Origin: Amycolatopsis sp. NBC_01488
GTDB lineage: Bacteria; Actinomycetota; Actinomycetes; Mycobacteriales; Pseudonocardiaceae
Reading direction: 5' to 3'
Assembly: GCF_036227105.1 (NCBI RefSeq)
Contig: NZ_CP109434.1
Coordinates: forward strand, 3,166,001 to 3,230,000
Length of the DNA stretch: 64,000 nt
Position 1 is the stretch's first letter; each line of letters begins with the position of its first letter. The notes beneath the pieces are model-generated. The model worked only from the letters and a program-made list of their open reading frames with translations. It had not been told where the DNA came from and searched no databases. Shown in pieces: positions 38,663 to 46,793 of this stretch. A program made the position numbers and the translations under genes.

Positions 38663-39625
38663 ATGAACGGCAGTGGAGGGCGGGACGACCAGCGCGGCAC
38701 GCGCGTGGGTCTCGCCGACGTGCGCCGGCTCGAGGACGTCGTCGCCGAGCTCAGGGGCCTGGACTACCGCTACGGCGGCGGCGCCTGCCGGGCGGCCGTC
38801 GAAGCGCGGCTCCCCGCCGCCACGGCGCTGCTTGACGGCGTGACCAAGACCGTCGTCCTGGCGCGGCTGTACACCTCGGTCGCCGACCTGTACAACCTGG
38901 CCGGCTGGACGAACTTCGACCAGGACCGCCCGGCCGCCGCGCTGGAGGCGTTCGCGCGGGCGCTGGAGCTGGCCGAGGAAGCGGGCAACGACGACCTCCA
39001 GGCCAACATCCGGTACCGCATCGGGCGCCTGCACCTGCACTACGGTGCCGTCGACGCGGCGCTGGCGGAGTTCGCGCGCGGCCGGGAAGCGGCGCTGCTG
39101 GCGCACTCCGACCTCGCGCTGGCGATCCTGTCGGCCAACCAGGCCTGGGCGCACGCCAAGAAGGCCGACGTCACCGGGGCGCTGACCCACCTGCGCCGCG
39201 CCCGCGAGGAGTTCGCGGATGCCGAGGGGCGCGAACCATCGCCGTGGGACGCGTTCTTCGGCGCCTCCGACATGGCGGCCATGGTCGGGACCGTGCACGG
39301 CGAGCTGGCGCAGGTGGTCGACATCCGGCACGGCCGCGACGGCATCCCCGCCCTCGTCGAGGCGATCGGCGGGTACCGCCGGGGCATGACGCGCAGCCGG
39401 TCGCTGACCTTGATCTGGCTGGCCACCGTGCACGCGCTGGACGGCGATCTCGACGTCGCCGGCACCGTCGGCGAAGAGGCGATCGAGCTGGCGGCGGCCC
39501 TGCGGTCACCGCGGACGCGGCAGCGGCTGCACTCGCTGTCGGCGGCCGCCCGCCGGTTCGCCGGCAACGCCGACGCCCGGGAGATCGTCGACCGCATCGA
39601 TGATCTCGGGCATTCCGGACGATAA
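38663..39625 (+). CDS. TPR-repeat protein resembling the C-terminal part of XRE/TPR regulators
   Basis: The 320-residue protein is all-helical with TPR-like repeats (TVVLARLYTSVADLYNLAGW, AALEAFARALELAEEAGND, AILSANQAWAHAKKADVTG). The N-terminal RLEDVVAELRGLDYRYGGGA and the following arrangement match the tetratricopeptide part of actinobacterial XRE-family regulators, but the DNA-binding domain normally in front of it is absent. The ATG has GGAGGG upstream. Function unknown; it may act as a protein-binding partner rather than a regulator. Confidence 0.8.
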   Translation: MNGSGGRDDQRGTRVGLADVRRLEDVVAELRGLDYRYGGGACRAAVEARLPAATALLDGVTKTVVLARLYTSVADLYNLAGWTNFDQDRPAAALEAFARALELAEEAGNDDLQANIRYRIGRLHLHYGAVDAALAEFARGREAALLAHSDLALAILSANQAWAHAKKADVTGALTHLRRAREEFADAEGREPSPWDAFFGASDMAAMVGTVHGELAQVVDIRHGRDGIPALVEAIGGYRRGMTRSRSLTLIWLATVHALDGDLDVAGTVGEEAIELAAALRSPRTRQRLHSLSAAARRFAGNADAREIVDRIDDLGHSGR

Positions 39626-39792
39626 TCGAATGGCCATGGAAGAGTAAACACGCGGGAAAATGAAAATGAGATCCGTCGAAGCTCAGCCAAAAGTAGGTTC
39701 CTCGGCGCGATCAGAGCTTCTTATGCTTCTCGGCAACCTGCGGCGAGTATTCCGCGCAGGCCCGGTCCCCGCCGCCGAGAGGAAATCCTCCC

Positions 39793-41439
39793 ATGCGCTT
39801 GCGCAAGCTCGTCGCGGCCGCCGTGCCGCTGCCGGCGTTGCTCGGCCTCGCCGTGGTCGTCCCCGCCGCCGCGGCGACGGAACCGCTGGTCACCCTGGCC
39901 GACAACGCCGCCCCGCTCGTCAACAGCGCCCGCACGGGCGACGTCGCGGGCGGCCAGCGGATCACCGCGGCGCTCTCCCTGAAACTGCACAACCAGGAGG
40001 CGCTGGAAAAGTTCCTCGCCGACGTGCAGAACCCGGCGTCGCCGCAATACCACCACTTTCTGACCCCGGCGCAGTTCAATGCGGAGTTCGGCCCGACCCA
40101 GGCCGACGTGCGCAAGGCCGTCTCATTCCTCGAGAAATCCGGCGCCACCGGGATCGAGGTTTCCGGCAACCGCCAGGCCGTCACGTTCACCGGCTCGGCG
40201 GCCCAGCTCGAGTCGGCGTTCCACACCCGGCTCGGGACCTACCACGACCAGTCGTCCGGCCGGAACTTCTTCGCCAACGACGCCGCGCCGACCCTGCCCG
40301 CGGACGTCTCGAGCGTCGTGGGCAACGTCGTCGGCCTCGACAACCACGCCCTGCGGACGCACACCACCGCCGTCGCGAAGCCCAACGTCGTCAAGGCGGT
40401 GACCCCGCCGGTGCTCAAGACCGCTTACGGCACCAGCGGCCTCTCGGCGACCGGCAGCGGCGTGAAGGTCGGTTTCGTCGAGTTCGACGGCTACCAGAAG
40501 TCCAACATCACCAACTACGACAGCACGTACGGCCTTTCGGCGGGCTCGGTGACCACCGTGCCGGTCAGCGGCGCGAACTACGACTCGTCGCCGGGCGACG
40601 GCCAGATCGAGGTCGAGCTCGACATCGAGGTCGTGCACGCGCTGGCGGCCGCGGCGAACGACTACGTGTACGAGGCGCCGAACACCAGCGCCGGCGAACT
40701 CGCGATGTACCAGAAGATCGCGTCGGACCACACGGTCAACGTCGTCTCGATCTCCTGGGGCGCCTGCGAATCCGCGGAGGGTTCGAGCGCGGCCAAGAGC
40801 ATCAGCAGCGCGGTCGCGACGGGCACCGCGGAGGGCATCTCGTACTTCGCCGCGGCGGGCGACGACGGCACGACCGACTGCTACCGCCAGACGGGATCGA
40901 CGGCGAAGGCCGTGGACTTCCCGGCGTCGAGCCCGAACGTGACCGGCGTCGGCGGCACGCAGCTGACGGTGACGTCCTCGAACGCGTACAGCAGCGAGAA
41001 GGCGTGGAACGACGGCGCGTCCAACGGCTCGACGGGCGGCGGCATCTCGACGGTGTTCACGGCGCCGTCGTGGCAGTCCTCGCAGAGCACGACGTACCGC
41101 AAGGTCCCGGACGTCTCGGCCGACGCGGCCAGCGGTTCGGGCTACTACATCTACACGGCGGGCTCGTGGGAGACGGTGTGGGGCACGTCGGGCGCGGCCC
41201 CGCTGTGGGCGGCGTTCGCGACGCTGCAGAACCAGGTCCACGGCGGTGGCCTGGGCAACCTGAACCCGAAGTTCTACTCGATCGGCAACGGGTCCTCGTA
41301 CGGCACGGGCTTCCACGACGTGACGACGGGCAACAACACCCTCCACGGCACGACGGGGTTCAGCGCGGGCACCGGGTACGACCAGGTGACGGGCTGGGGC
41401 TCGTTCAAGGGCAGCGGCTTGTCCGGCCTGATCGGCTGA
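39793..41439 (+). CDS. Secreted S53 family (sedolisin/kumamolisin-type) serine-carboxyl peptidase
   Basis: The 548-residue precursor has a signal peptide (LVAAAVPLPALLGLAVVVPAAA), a pro-domain (about residues 30-195; FLTPAQFNAEFGPTQADV is typical) and a catalytic domain. The Glu and Asp are in QIEVELDIEV, the oxyanion Asp in AAAGDDG, and the nucleophile Ser in WGTSGAAPLWAA. A C-terminal calcium-site region is likely (FHDVTTGNN, DQVTGWGSF). The enzyme would be active extracellularly at acidic pH after pro-domain removal. It stands alone, with a lower-GC upstream region. Confidence 0.95.
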   Translation: MRLRKLVAAAVPLPALLGLAVVVPAAAATEPLVTLADNAAPLVNSARTGDVAGGQRITAALSLKLHNQEALEKFLADVQNPASPQYHHFLTPAQFNAEFGPTQADVRKAVSFLEKSGATGIEVSGNRQAVTFTGSAAQLESAFHTRLGTYHDQSSGRNFFANDAAPTLPADVSSVVGNVVGLDNHALRTHTTAVAKPNVVKAVTPPVLKTAYGTSGLSATGSGVKVGFVEFDGYQKSNITNYDSTYGLSAGSVTTVPVSGANYDSSPGDGQIEVELDIEVVHALAAAANDYVYEAPNTSAGELAMYQKIASDHTVNVVSISWGACESAEGSSAAKSISSAVATGTAEGISYFAAAGDDGTTDCYRQTGSTAKAVDFPASSPNVTGVGGTQLTVTSSNAYSSEKAWNDGASNGSTGGGISTVFTAPSWQSSQSTTYRKVPDVSADAASGSGYYIYTAGSWETVWGTSGAAPLWAAFATLQNQVHGGGLGNLNPKFYSIGNGSSYGTGFHDVTTGNNTLHGTTGFSAGTGYDQVTGWGSFKGSGLSGLIG

Positions 41440-41521
41440 GTGGTTTCGGGACCGGAGCTGTCGCATCCGTGCGACAGCCCCGGTTTTCGGGCTTGTCGGT
41501 GGCCGGTGACAGAATGCGCAC

Positions 41522-42364
41522 ATGGCAGCACTGGTAGCGACACCGAGGTCGCGCGCGCTGGGCTTCGGCCTGCGTACGGCGAGGGAGGCGCGAGGCCTGG
41601 GCGTCCGCGAACTGGCGCGGCTGGCGCAGGTGGTGGCCCAGGATGTCTCGCACTGGGAGAGCGGGCTGCGCGTGCCCAAGCTCGAGCAGGTGGGGGTGCT
41701 GCTGGGGGCGCTGCGGGTGGAACCGGCGGAGCGGGAACGGCTGGTGGAGCTGGCGCGGAACGCTCGCGAGCCCAACTGGCTCGAACGCACGGTGCTGGGT
41801 GTTTCCTCGGCTACGGCGACCTACGTGGAGTACGAGCGCACCGCGACCGCGATGGTCGATTGGGAGCCCTTCCTGGTGCCGGGGTTGTTCCAGACCCCCG
41901 GCTATGCCAGGGCCATCCTGGAGTCGCATCGGTTGCCGGCCCGGATGATCGAGCAACAGCTGGCGATCCGGTCGCGGCGGCGAGAGGTCCTCACACGCAG
42001 TCATCCGCTGGAGTGCACCGTGCTTCTCGGCGAAGCAGTCCTTCGCCAGCGCTTCGGCGAACCTGGCGACATGGTCGAGCAATTCCACTTCCTGGTGCGC
42101 GCGGCGCAGCCGCGCACCACCACGATCCGGGTGGTGCCCGCGGATGCGGGCTACCACCCAGGGCTGCGGGGCCACTTCGTGATCTTCGATTTCGCCCAGC
42201 TGCCGTCGATCGTGCACATCGAGCACATCCGCGGCAGTGCCCACGTCTACGATGGAGATCACCTGGCCACCTATCGCGCGGCCGCGGAAGCCATGTCGGC
42301 CCTGGCTCTGACCGAGCGGGATTCGCTCGCACTCATCCAGGGGGTGATCGCCGAACTGGAGTGA
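41522..42364 (+). CDS. XRE-family regulator with DUF5753 domain
   Basis: The 280-residue protein has an N-terminal helix-turn-helix (about residues 14-65: ARLAQVVAQDVSHWESGLRVP) and a DUF5753 ligand/partner domain (LVPGLFQTPGYARAIL, VLLGEAVLRQRFG, IRVVPADAGYHPG, VVHIEH-type strand). Actinomycetes encode many such regulators paired with a small DUF397 protein, which is the case here: the next ATG follows after one base. The pair is implicated in development and behaves in some cases like a toxin-antitoxin module (family knowledge). Confidence 0.93.
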   Translation: MAALVATPRSRALGFGLRTAREARGLGVRELARLAQVVAQDVSHWESGLRVPKLEQVGVLLGALRVEPAERERLVELARNAREPNWLERTVLGVSSATATYVEYERTATAMVDWEPFLVPGLFQTPGYARAILESHRLPARMIEQQLAIRSRRREVLTRSHPLECTVLLGEAVLRQRFGEPGDMVEQFHFLVRAAQPRTTTIRVVPADAGYHPGLRGHFVIFDFAQLPSIVHIEHIRGSAHVYDGDHLATYRAAAEAMSALALTERDSLALIQGVIAELE

Positions 42365-42365
42365 G

Positions 42366-42527
42366 ATGTCCGAGTGGCGCAAGTCGAGCTACACCGACGA
42401 AACCAACTGCGTCGAGGTCTCGCCGGGTCCGGTGTCGCAGATCCGCGACACCAAGGATCGCTCGGGGGGCACGCTTGTCGTCACCGCGGCCGCTTGGCGG
42501 GCCTTCCTTCGCAAGGCCAAGGATTAG
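42366..42527 (+). CDS. DUF397 domain-containing protein
   Basis: A 53-residue protein with the full DUF397 pattern: SEWRKSSYTDETNCVEV at the N-terminus, IRDTKDRSGGTLVVT in the middle and AWRAFLRKAK at the end. It begins one base after the XRE regulator stop (TGAGATG) and is its probable partner. It converges with the ABC operon. Confidence 0.93.
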   Translation: MSEWRKSSYTDETNCVEVSPGPVSQIRDTKDRSGGTLVVTAAAWRAFLRKAKD

Positions 42528-42583
42528 CCTGGGGCCATGGTCAAGCGCACGGTCCGCCGCGCCGTCGTCTGTCCGAAGTGGAC

Positions 42584-43447
42584 TCAGCTGCCGGCCTTGC
42601 TGCTCTCCGTCACGTCCGAAGACTGCTCCGCCAGCTCCCACTCCGCCGCGTCGGACGCGGCCGTCGCGGCCTCTGCGGGACTGCCGCCGTGCAGCAGACG
42701 GGCCACTTCGCCGCGCAGCGTCACGAACTCCGCCGACTCGCGCGTCGTGATCTGGTCCCGCGAAGCGGGCAGGCCGACCGGCAGGTCCGCCACGATCGAC
42801 GCCGGCGACTTCGACAGCACCAGCACCCGGTCGGACAGGTAGACGCTCTCGTCGATGTCGTGCGTGACGACCAGGATCGTGCTGCCCTGCTCGCGCTGCA
42901 CGCGCCGGGTCAGGTCCTCGAGCTCGAAGCGCGTCTGGGCGTCGACCGAGGCGAACGGCTCGTCCATCAGCAGCAGCGCCGGGCGGCTGGCCAGCGCGCG
43001 GGCGATCGACACCCTTTGCTGCATGCCGCCCGAGAGCTGCCACGGGAACTTGCCGCCGACCGCGGACAGGCCGACCTGCTCCAGCGCCTCGGCCGCCCGC
43101 GAACGCCGGTCCGCCCGCGAGATCGGCCGCCAGCGCAACGGGAACTCGACGTTCTTCTGCACCGAAAGCCACGGGAACAGCGACCGGCTGTAGTCCTGGA
43201 ACACGACGGCGAGGTCGTCCGGCACGCCCGAGACGCGGTCGCCGTGCAGGCTCACCGTGCCCTCGGTCGGCGGGGTCAGCCCGGCGACGCAGCGCAGCAG
43301 CGTCGACTTCCCGCAGCCCGACGGGCCGACGATGCTGGCCAGCTGCCCGGCCTCGACGGTGAACGACAGGTCGTTCACCGCGGTGTGCGCCTTCGCGCCC
43401 GTGCCGTAGCGGTGGCTGAGGCCGGACACTTCGAGCATGGTTGACAT
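42584..43447 (-). CDS. ABC transporter ATP-binding protein (nitrate/sulfonate/taurine type)
   Basis: The 287-residue ATPase has Walker A GPSGCGKST, Q-loop VVFQDYSRSLFPW, signature LSGGMQQR, Walker B LLLMDEPFASVD and the H-loop VTHD. The Q-loop and the D-loop context are of the SsuB/TauB/NrtD group. It is the last gene of a four-gene operon: solute-binding protein, two permeases, ATPase. ATG 43447 is preferred; a second ATG lies three codons in. The extended C-terminus (about 35 residues) is Ala/Ser-rich and non-conserved. Confidence 0.93.
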   Translation of the reverse strand: MSTMLEVSGLSHRYGTGAKAHTAVNDLSFTVEAGQLASIVGPSGCGKSTLLRCVAGLTPPTEGTVSLHGDRVSGVPDDLAVVFQDYSRSLFPWLSVQKNVEFPLRWRPISRADRRSRAAEALEQVGLSAVGGKFPWQLSGGMQQRVSIARALASRPALLLMDEPFASVDAQTRFELEDLTRRVQREQGSTILVVTHDIDESVYLSDRVLVLSKSPASIVADLPVGLPASRDQITTRESAEFVTLRGEVARLLHGGSPAEAATAASDAAEWELAEQSSDVTESSKAGS

Positions 43448-43467
43448 GGGGAGATGCCTTTCCAGCG

Positions 43468-44301
43468 TCAGTCGCGGCCGAGGCGGGCCGGCTGCCAGGC
43501 CAGCACCCGCCGTTCCGCGGCCAGGAAGATCGTGTTGAAGACGTAGCCGAGGATGCCCAGCAGCACCAGCCACGACCACATGGTCGGGAAGTCGAAGTCC
43601 TGCTGGGCGTTCAGCAACGACCGGCCGATGCCGTTGTAGGCACCGACCAGCTCCGAGACGACCATCAGCAGCAGGGCGATCGACAGGCTCACCCGCAGCC
43701 CGGCGAAGATCTTCGGCGCCGCCGCGGGCAGCACCACCATCGCGATCCAGTACCGCTTCGGGGTGCGGAAGGACCGTGAGGTCTCCACCTTCACCTGGTC
43801 GACCGAGCGGACGCCGTCGACCGCGTTGAGCAGCACCGGCCACACGGCACCGAAGATGATCGAGCCGATCTGCATGCCCGAGCTCAGCCCGAACAACACC
43901 GCGAACACCGGGATCAGCGTGGGCGGCGGGATCGAGCGGAAGAACGCGAACAGCGGGCCGACGTAGTCCATCGCCTTCGCGGACCGGCCGAGCAGCACGC
44001 CGAGCACGATGCCGACGACCGCGGCCAGCACCCAGCCGCCGAGCGTCCGGCCGAGGCTCGGGAACACGTTGTCGAACACCGCGTCGGTGAGGAAGAGGTG
44101 CGACGCCGGCCCGGTGAACCACAGCTTCCCGGCCGCGACCGCGATCTCCGTCGGCGGGGGGAAGAACTTGCTGCCCCCCGCGCGGGCGGCGAACTCCCAG
44201 GCGACCACGAGGATCGCGAACAGCAGCCAGTTGCGGACGACGGAGGCGGCGCCGCGCGCGGCTCGCCTGCCGACCCGGCCGGAAAGAGTCGCGGCGGTCA
44301 C
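43468..44301 (-). CDS. ABC transporter permease (SsuC/TauC-like), second of pair
   Basis: The 277-residue inner-membrane protein has about six transmembrane helices and the BPD_transp EAA-type loop (ETSRSFRTPKRYWIAMVVLPAAAP), which contacts the ATPase. GTG 44301 overlaps the preceding permease stop (GTGA), showing translational coupling. The order of two different permeases suggests a heterodimeric channel. Confidence 0.93.
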   Translation of the reverse strand: MTAATLSGRVGRRAARGAASVVRNWLLFAILVVAWEFAARAGGSKFFPPPTEIAVAAGKLWFTGPASHLFLTDAVFDNVFPSLGRTLGGWVLAAVVGIVLGVLLGRSAKAMDYVGPLFAFFRSIPPPTLIPVFAVLFGLSSGMQIGSIIFGAVWPVLLNAVDGVRSVDQVKVETSRSFRTPKRYWIAMVVLPAAAPKIFAGLRVSLSIALLLMVVSELVGAYNGIGRSLLNAQQDFDFPTMWSWLVLLGILGYVFNTIFLAAERRVLAWQPARLGRD

Positions 44302-45068
44302 GCGATCGCCTCCCGGTCCACCGTGCTCCAGCGGAACAGCCGCTTGCCGAGCTGCTCGAGTCCTTCGTTGATGAGGTAGCCCAGCAGCCCGGCCACCACC
44401 GTACCGGCCAGTACCAGGTCGAACCGGACCGAACCGGTGCTCGCGACCAGGATGAAGCTGCCGAGGCCGACTTCGGAACCGGCCAGGAATTCCACGCTGA
44501 CGACGGCGATCAGCGAAATGATCGCGGACAGCCGGATGCCGGTGAAGACGAACGGCGCGGTCTGCGGCAGCGCGACCGACGACAGCATGCGGAACCGGCT
44601 GGTCCCGCACGCGCGCGCGGTCTCCATCAGCACCGGGTCGATCTCACCCATGCCGTAGATGGTGTTGAACATGATGGGCCACAGCGAGGCGTACACCGCC
44701 AGGCTGATCTTCGCGTCCGGGCCGGAGCCGATCACCAGCAGCACCAGCGGCACCAGCGCGGTGACCGGGATCGGGCGCAGGAACTCGACGATCGCGGCGG
44801 TGGCGGTGCGCAGCACCGGGACGCTGCCCAGCAGCAGGCCGGCGGGCACGCCGATCACGATGGCGATCGCGATGGCGATCAGCCAGGCGAGCATCGTCGC
44901 GACGACGTCGCGGAGGAATTCGGGGTCGCCCAGCAGGTCGCCGACGGTGACCAGGACGACGCTCGGCGGCGGGATGAACGTCTTACTGACCAGGCCGACC
45001 TGGACGACCACCTCCCAGAGCAGGAGGAAGCCGACCAGACCGACCAGGCCGCGAAGCAGTTTCGTCAC
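44298..45068 (-). CDS. ABC transporter permease (SsuC/TauC-like), first of pair
   Basis: The 256-residue permease has six hydrophobic helices and an EAA loop (METARACGTSRFRMLSSVALPQTAP). It starts at GTG 45068, one base after the solute-binding protein stop, and overlaps the second permease. The two permeases are paralogs and probably pair in the membrane. Confidence 0.93.
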   Translation of the reverse strand: MTKLLRGLVGLVGFLLLWEVVVQVGLVSKTFIPPPSVVLVTVGDLLGDPEFLRDVVATMLAWLIAIAIAIVIGVPAGLLLGSVPVLRTATAAIVEFLRPIPVTALVPLVLLVIGSGPDAKISLAVYASLWPIMFNTIYGMGEIDPVLMETARACGTSRFRMLSSVALPQTAPFVFTGIRLSAIISLIAVVSVEFLAGSEVGLGSFILVASTGSVRFDLVLAGTVVAGLLGYLINEGLEQLGKRLFRWSTVDREAIA

Positions 45069-45069
45069 G

Positions 45070-46077
45070 TCAGCTGGTCGCCTGCGGGGCGATCATCGGC
45101 GCGGCGTCGACCTTGCTGGTGATGACGCCCATCTGCAGCAGCAGATCGGGCACCCGCTGCAGGCGCCGGGCGTCCAGGGTGGAGCCGTACCCGGGCAGGG
45201 TGAGCAGCTTGGCCGTGTCTTCGTCGATCTTCGCGTACTTGACCAGCAGCGGTTCGACCTTCGAACGGTCGTTGATCGCGTCGCTGGTGGCCTTCTTCAT
45301 CGCGCGCTGGAAGGCCGCGAGGGTCTTCGGGTTCGCCTGCACCCACTTCGTCGTCGCGCCGTAGCCGGTCAGCGGGAAGTCCTGGCTGGCGCCGGTGTTG
45401 ATGTCGATGACCGGCGTCGCGCCGACGAGCTTCGCCGCCTGCGAGAGCATCGGCTCCGGCATGTAGGCCGCGTCCACCTGGTTGTCCTTCAGCGCCGCCG
45501 CCATGTTCGGCAGCGGGACCAGTACCCAGTTGACCTTGCTGAAGTCGACCCCGTGGTCCTTCATGACGGACTTGGTGAGGATGTCCGACGCGGTGTTCTT
45601 GGCGGTGATCGCGATCCGCTTGCCGGCGAGGTCCTGGACCGTCTTCACGTTCGAGTTCGGCACCGTGACGATGGCGTTGCTCTTCGCGTTCACCGACGTG
45701 CCGTCCGCGACCAGCTGCACGTCCGCGGCGCCGGTGCTCTTGGCGATGAAGAACGGCGTGTAGGTCGACAGCGCGATGTCCGCCTCGCCGGAGATCGCCT
45801 TCGTCATCGACGCCTGGCCGCTGTTGGCGACGACCTGCTCGACCTGGAGGCCCTCGGCCTTGAAGTAGCCGCCGTCCAGGGCGAGCCAGAACGGGGCCAG
45901 GTCGGTGGTGGGCATGATCGAGACCTTGATCTTCGACTTCTCCAGGCCGCCCCCGGTCGACGAGGCGCTCGAGTCGTCCGAGCCGAGCGCACTGCAGCCG
46001 GTGAGGGCCGTGGCGGCTGCGACGGTGAGGGCGAGCCCGAGCGCGGCGCGGCGAGTGCGAACCCGGCCACTGCTCAT
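45070..46077 (-). CDS. ABC transporter solute-binding lipoprotein (NMT1/SsuA-like)
   Basis: The 335-residue lipoprotein has a signal peptide ending in lipobox ALTGC, then the SsuA/NMT1 fold (IKVSIMPTTDLAPFWLALDGGYF, ISGEADIALST, NVKTVQDLAGKRIAI, QVDAAYMPEPML). I chose ATG 46077; the frame is open upstream to 46176, but the signal peptide begins at MSSGRVRTRRAALG. It opens the operon with two permeases and an ATPase, so this is an importer. Ligand candidates are aliphatic sulfonate, nitrate or a thiamine-precursor pyrimidine; none can be chosen from sequence. Confidence 0.92.
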   Translation of the reverse strand: MSSGRVRTRRAALGLALTVAAATALTGCSALGSDDSSASSTGGGLEKSKIKVSIMPTTDLAPFWLALDGGYFKAEGLQVEQVVANSGQASMTKAISGEADIALSTYTPFFIAKSTGAADVQLVADGTSVNAKSNAIVTVPNSNVKTVQDLAGKRIAITAKNTASDILTKSVMKDHGVDFSKVNWVLVPLPNMAAALKDNQVDAAYMPEPMLSQAAKLVGATPVIDINTGASQDFPLTGYGATTKWVQANPKTLAAFQRAMKKATSDAINDRSKVEPLLVKYAKIDEDTAKLLTLPGYGSTLDARRLQRVPDLLLQMGVITSKVDAAPMIAPQATS

Positions 46078-46793
46078 GGCGTTTCCAAGCAAGGCCTGCT
46101 CCTTGAAGAACGTGACGGTTCGTGAACCGAATTCGGTGGGAGTGCGTGACTCATTTGCGAGAGCCACGCGGGCCACTGTAGAGAAGGTGACAGCTCGCTC
46201 ACAACGGGTTCGAGAAATACCCTAGAGGGTGGTGCACGTCACTCGATGGGCCTCTGGTCTAGACCCACTGCTCCACTCGCAGTAGCCGTTCACCCAGCGT
46301 AGGACCAAGATCTTGAATATGAGATGACCGGCTGTGGACCGACTGAGCGAACGCTGTGCAACATCGCGTACGTGGGGTCGGGAGGGTTACATCTTCCCCG
46401 GCCGTTCGCTACCCTCTGCACCTGCGGGGAGGTATCAACCTCCGATGTAGTGAGAGAGAGCGCCTGGATGGCCGATCAAGACGATCCACTTCGGTGTACC
46501 AGGGCACGCTGTGCTTTTCCTGAGAGATTCTCCCCCGCGGAGACCACTGCCTGGCCGGGCTCAGCCGCCGTGCCGGTGGGCTAGGCCGAACCAGAGACCG
46601 ATGCGAGACCAGCGCAGGGACCCGACCGTGATGCTCGAGCTGAACCGATTCCGTCCGGCCGGACGTGGTTCAGGAACCCCCGTCGAAGACGATCTTTTCA
46701 CCCGTACGGGTACCGTCTCGCGCTGGGCTCCTACCGACCGGCCGGTGAGCCGGAGCGCCGGGAGCGTGCAGACGAGTGGCTGAGGAGAACGCG
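46078..46793. other. Long divergent intergenic region upstream of the conservon
   Basis: About 700 bp separate the solute-binding protein from the conservon sensor. No convincing gene, riboswitch or terminator is visible. The length suggests several promoters and operators for both sides. Short open frames on the plus strand (for example 46324-46584) have poor starts and no recognisable domain. Confidence 0.5.

Noticed and set aside
42366..42527. DUF397 gene as part of the convergent ABC operon
   Set aside because: It is on the plus strand and one base after the XRE regulator; the association is with that regulator.
46324..46584. Small plus-strand gene upstream of the conservon
   Set aside because: No ribosome binding site, no domain signature, and unusual amino-acid content; treated as non-coding.
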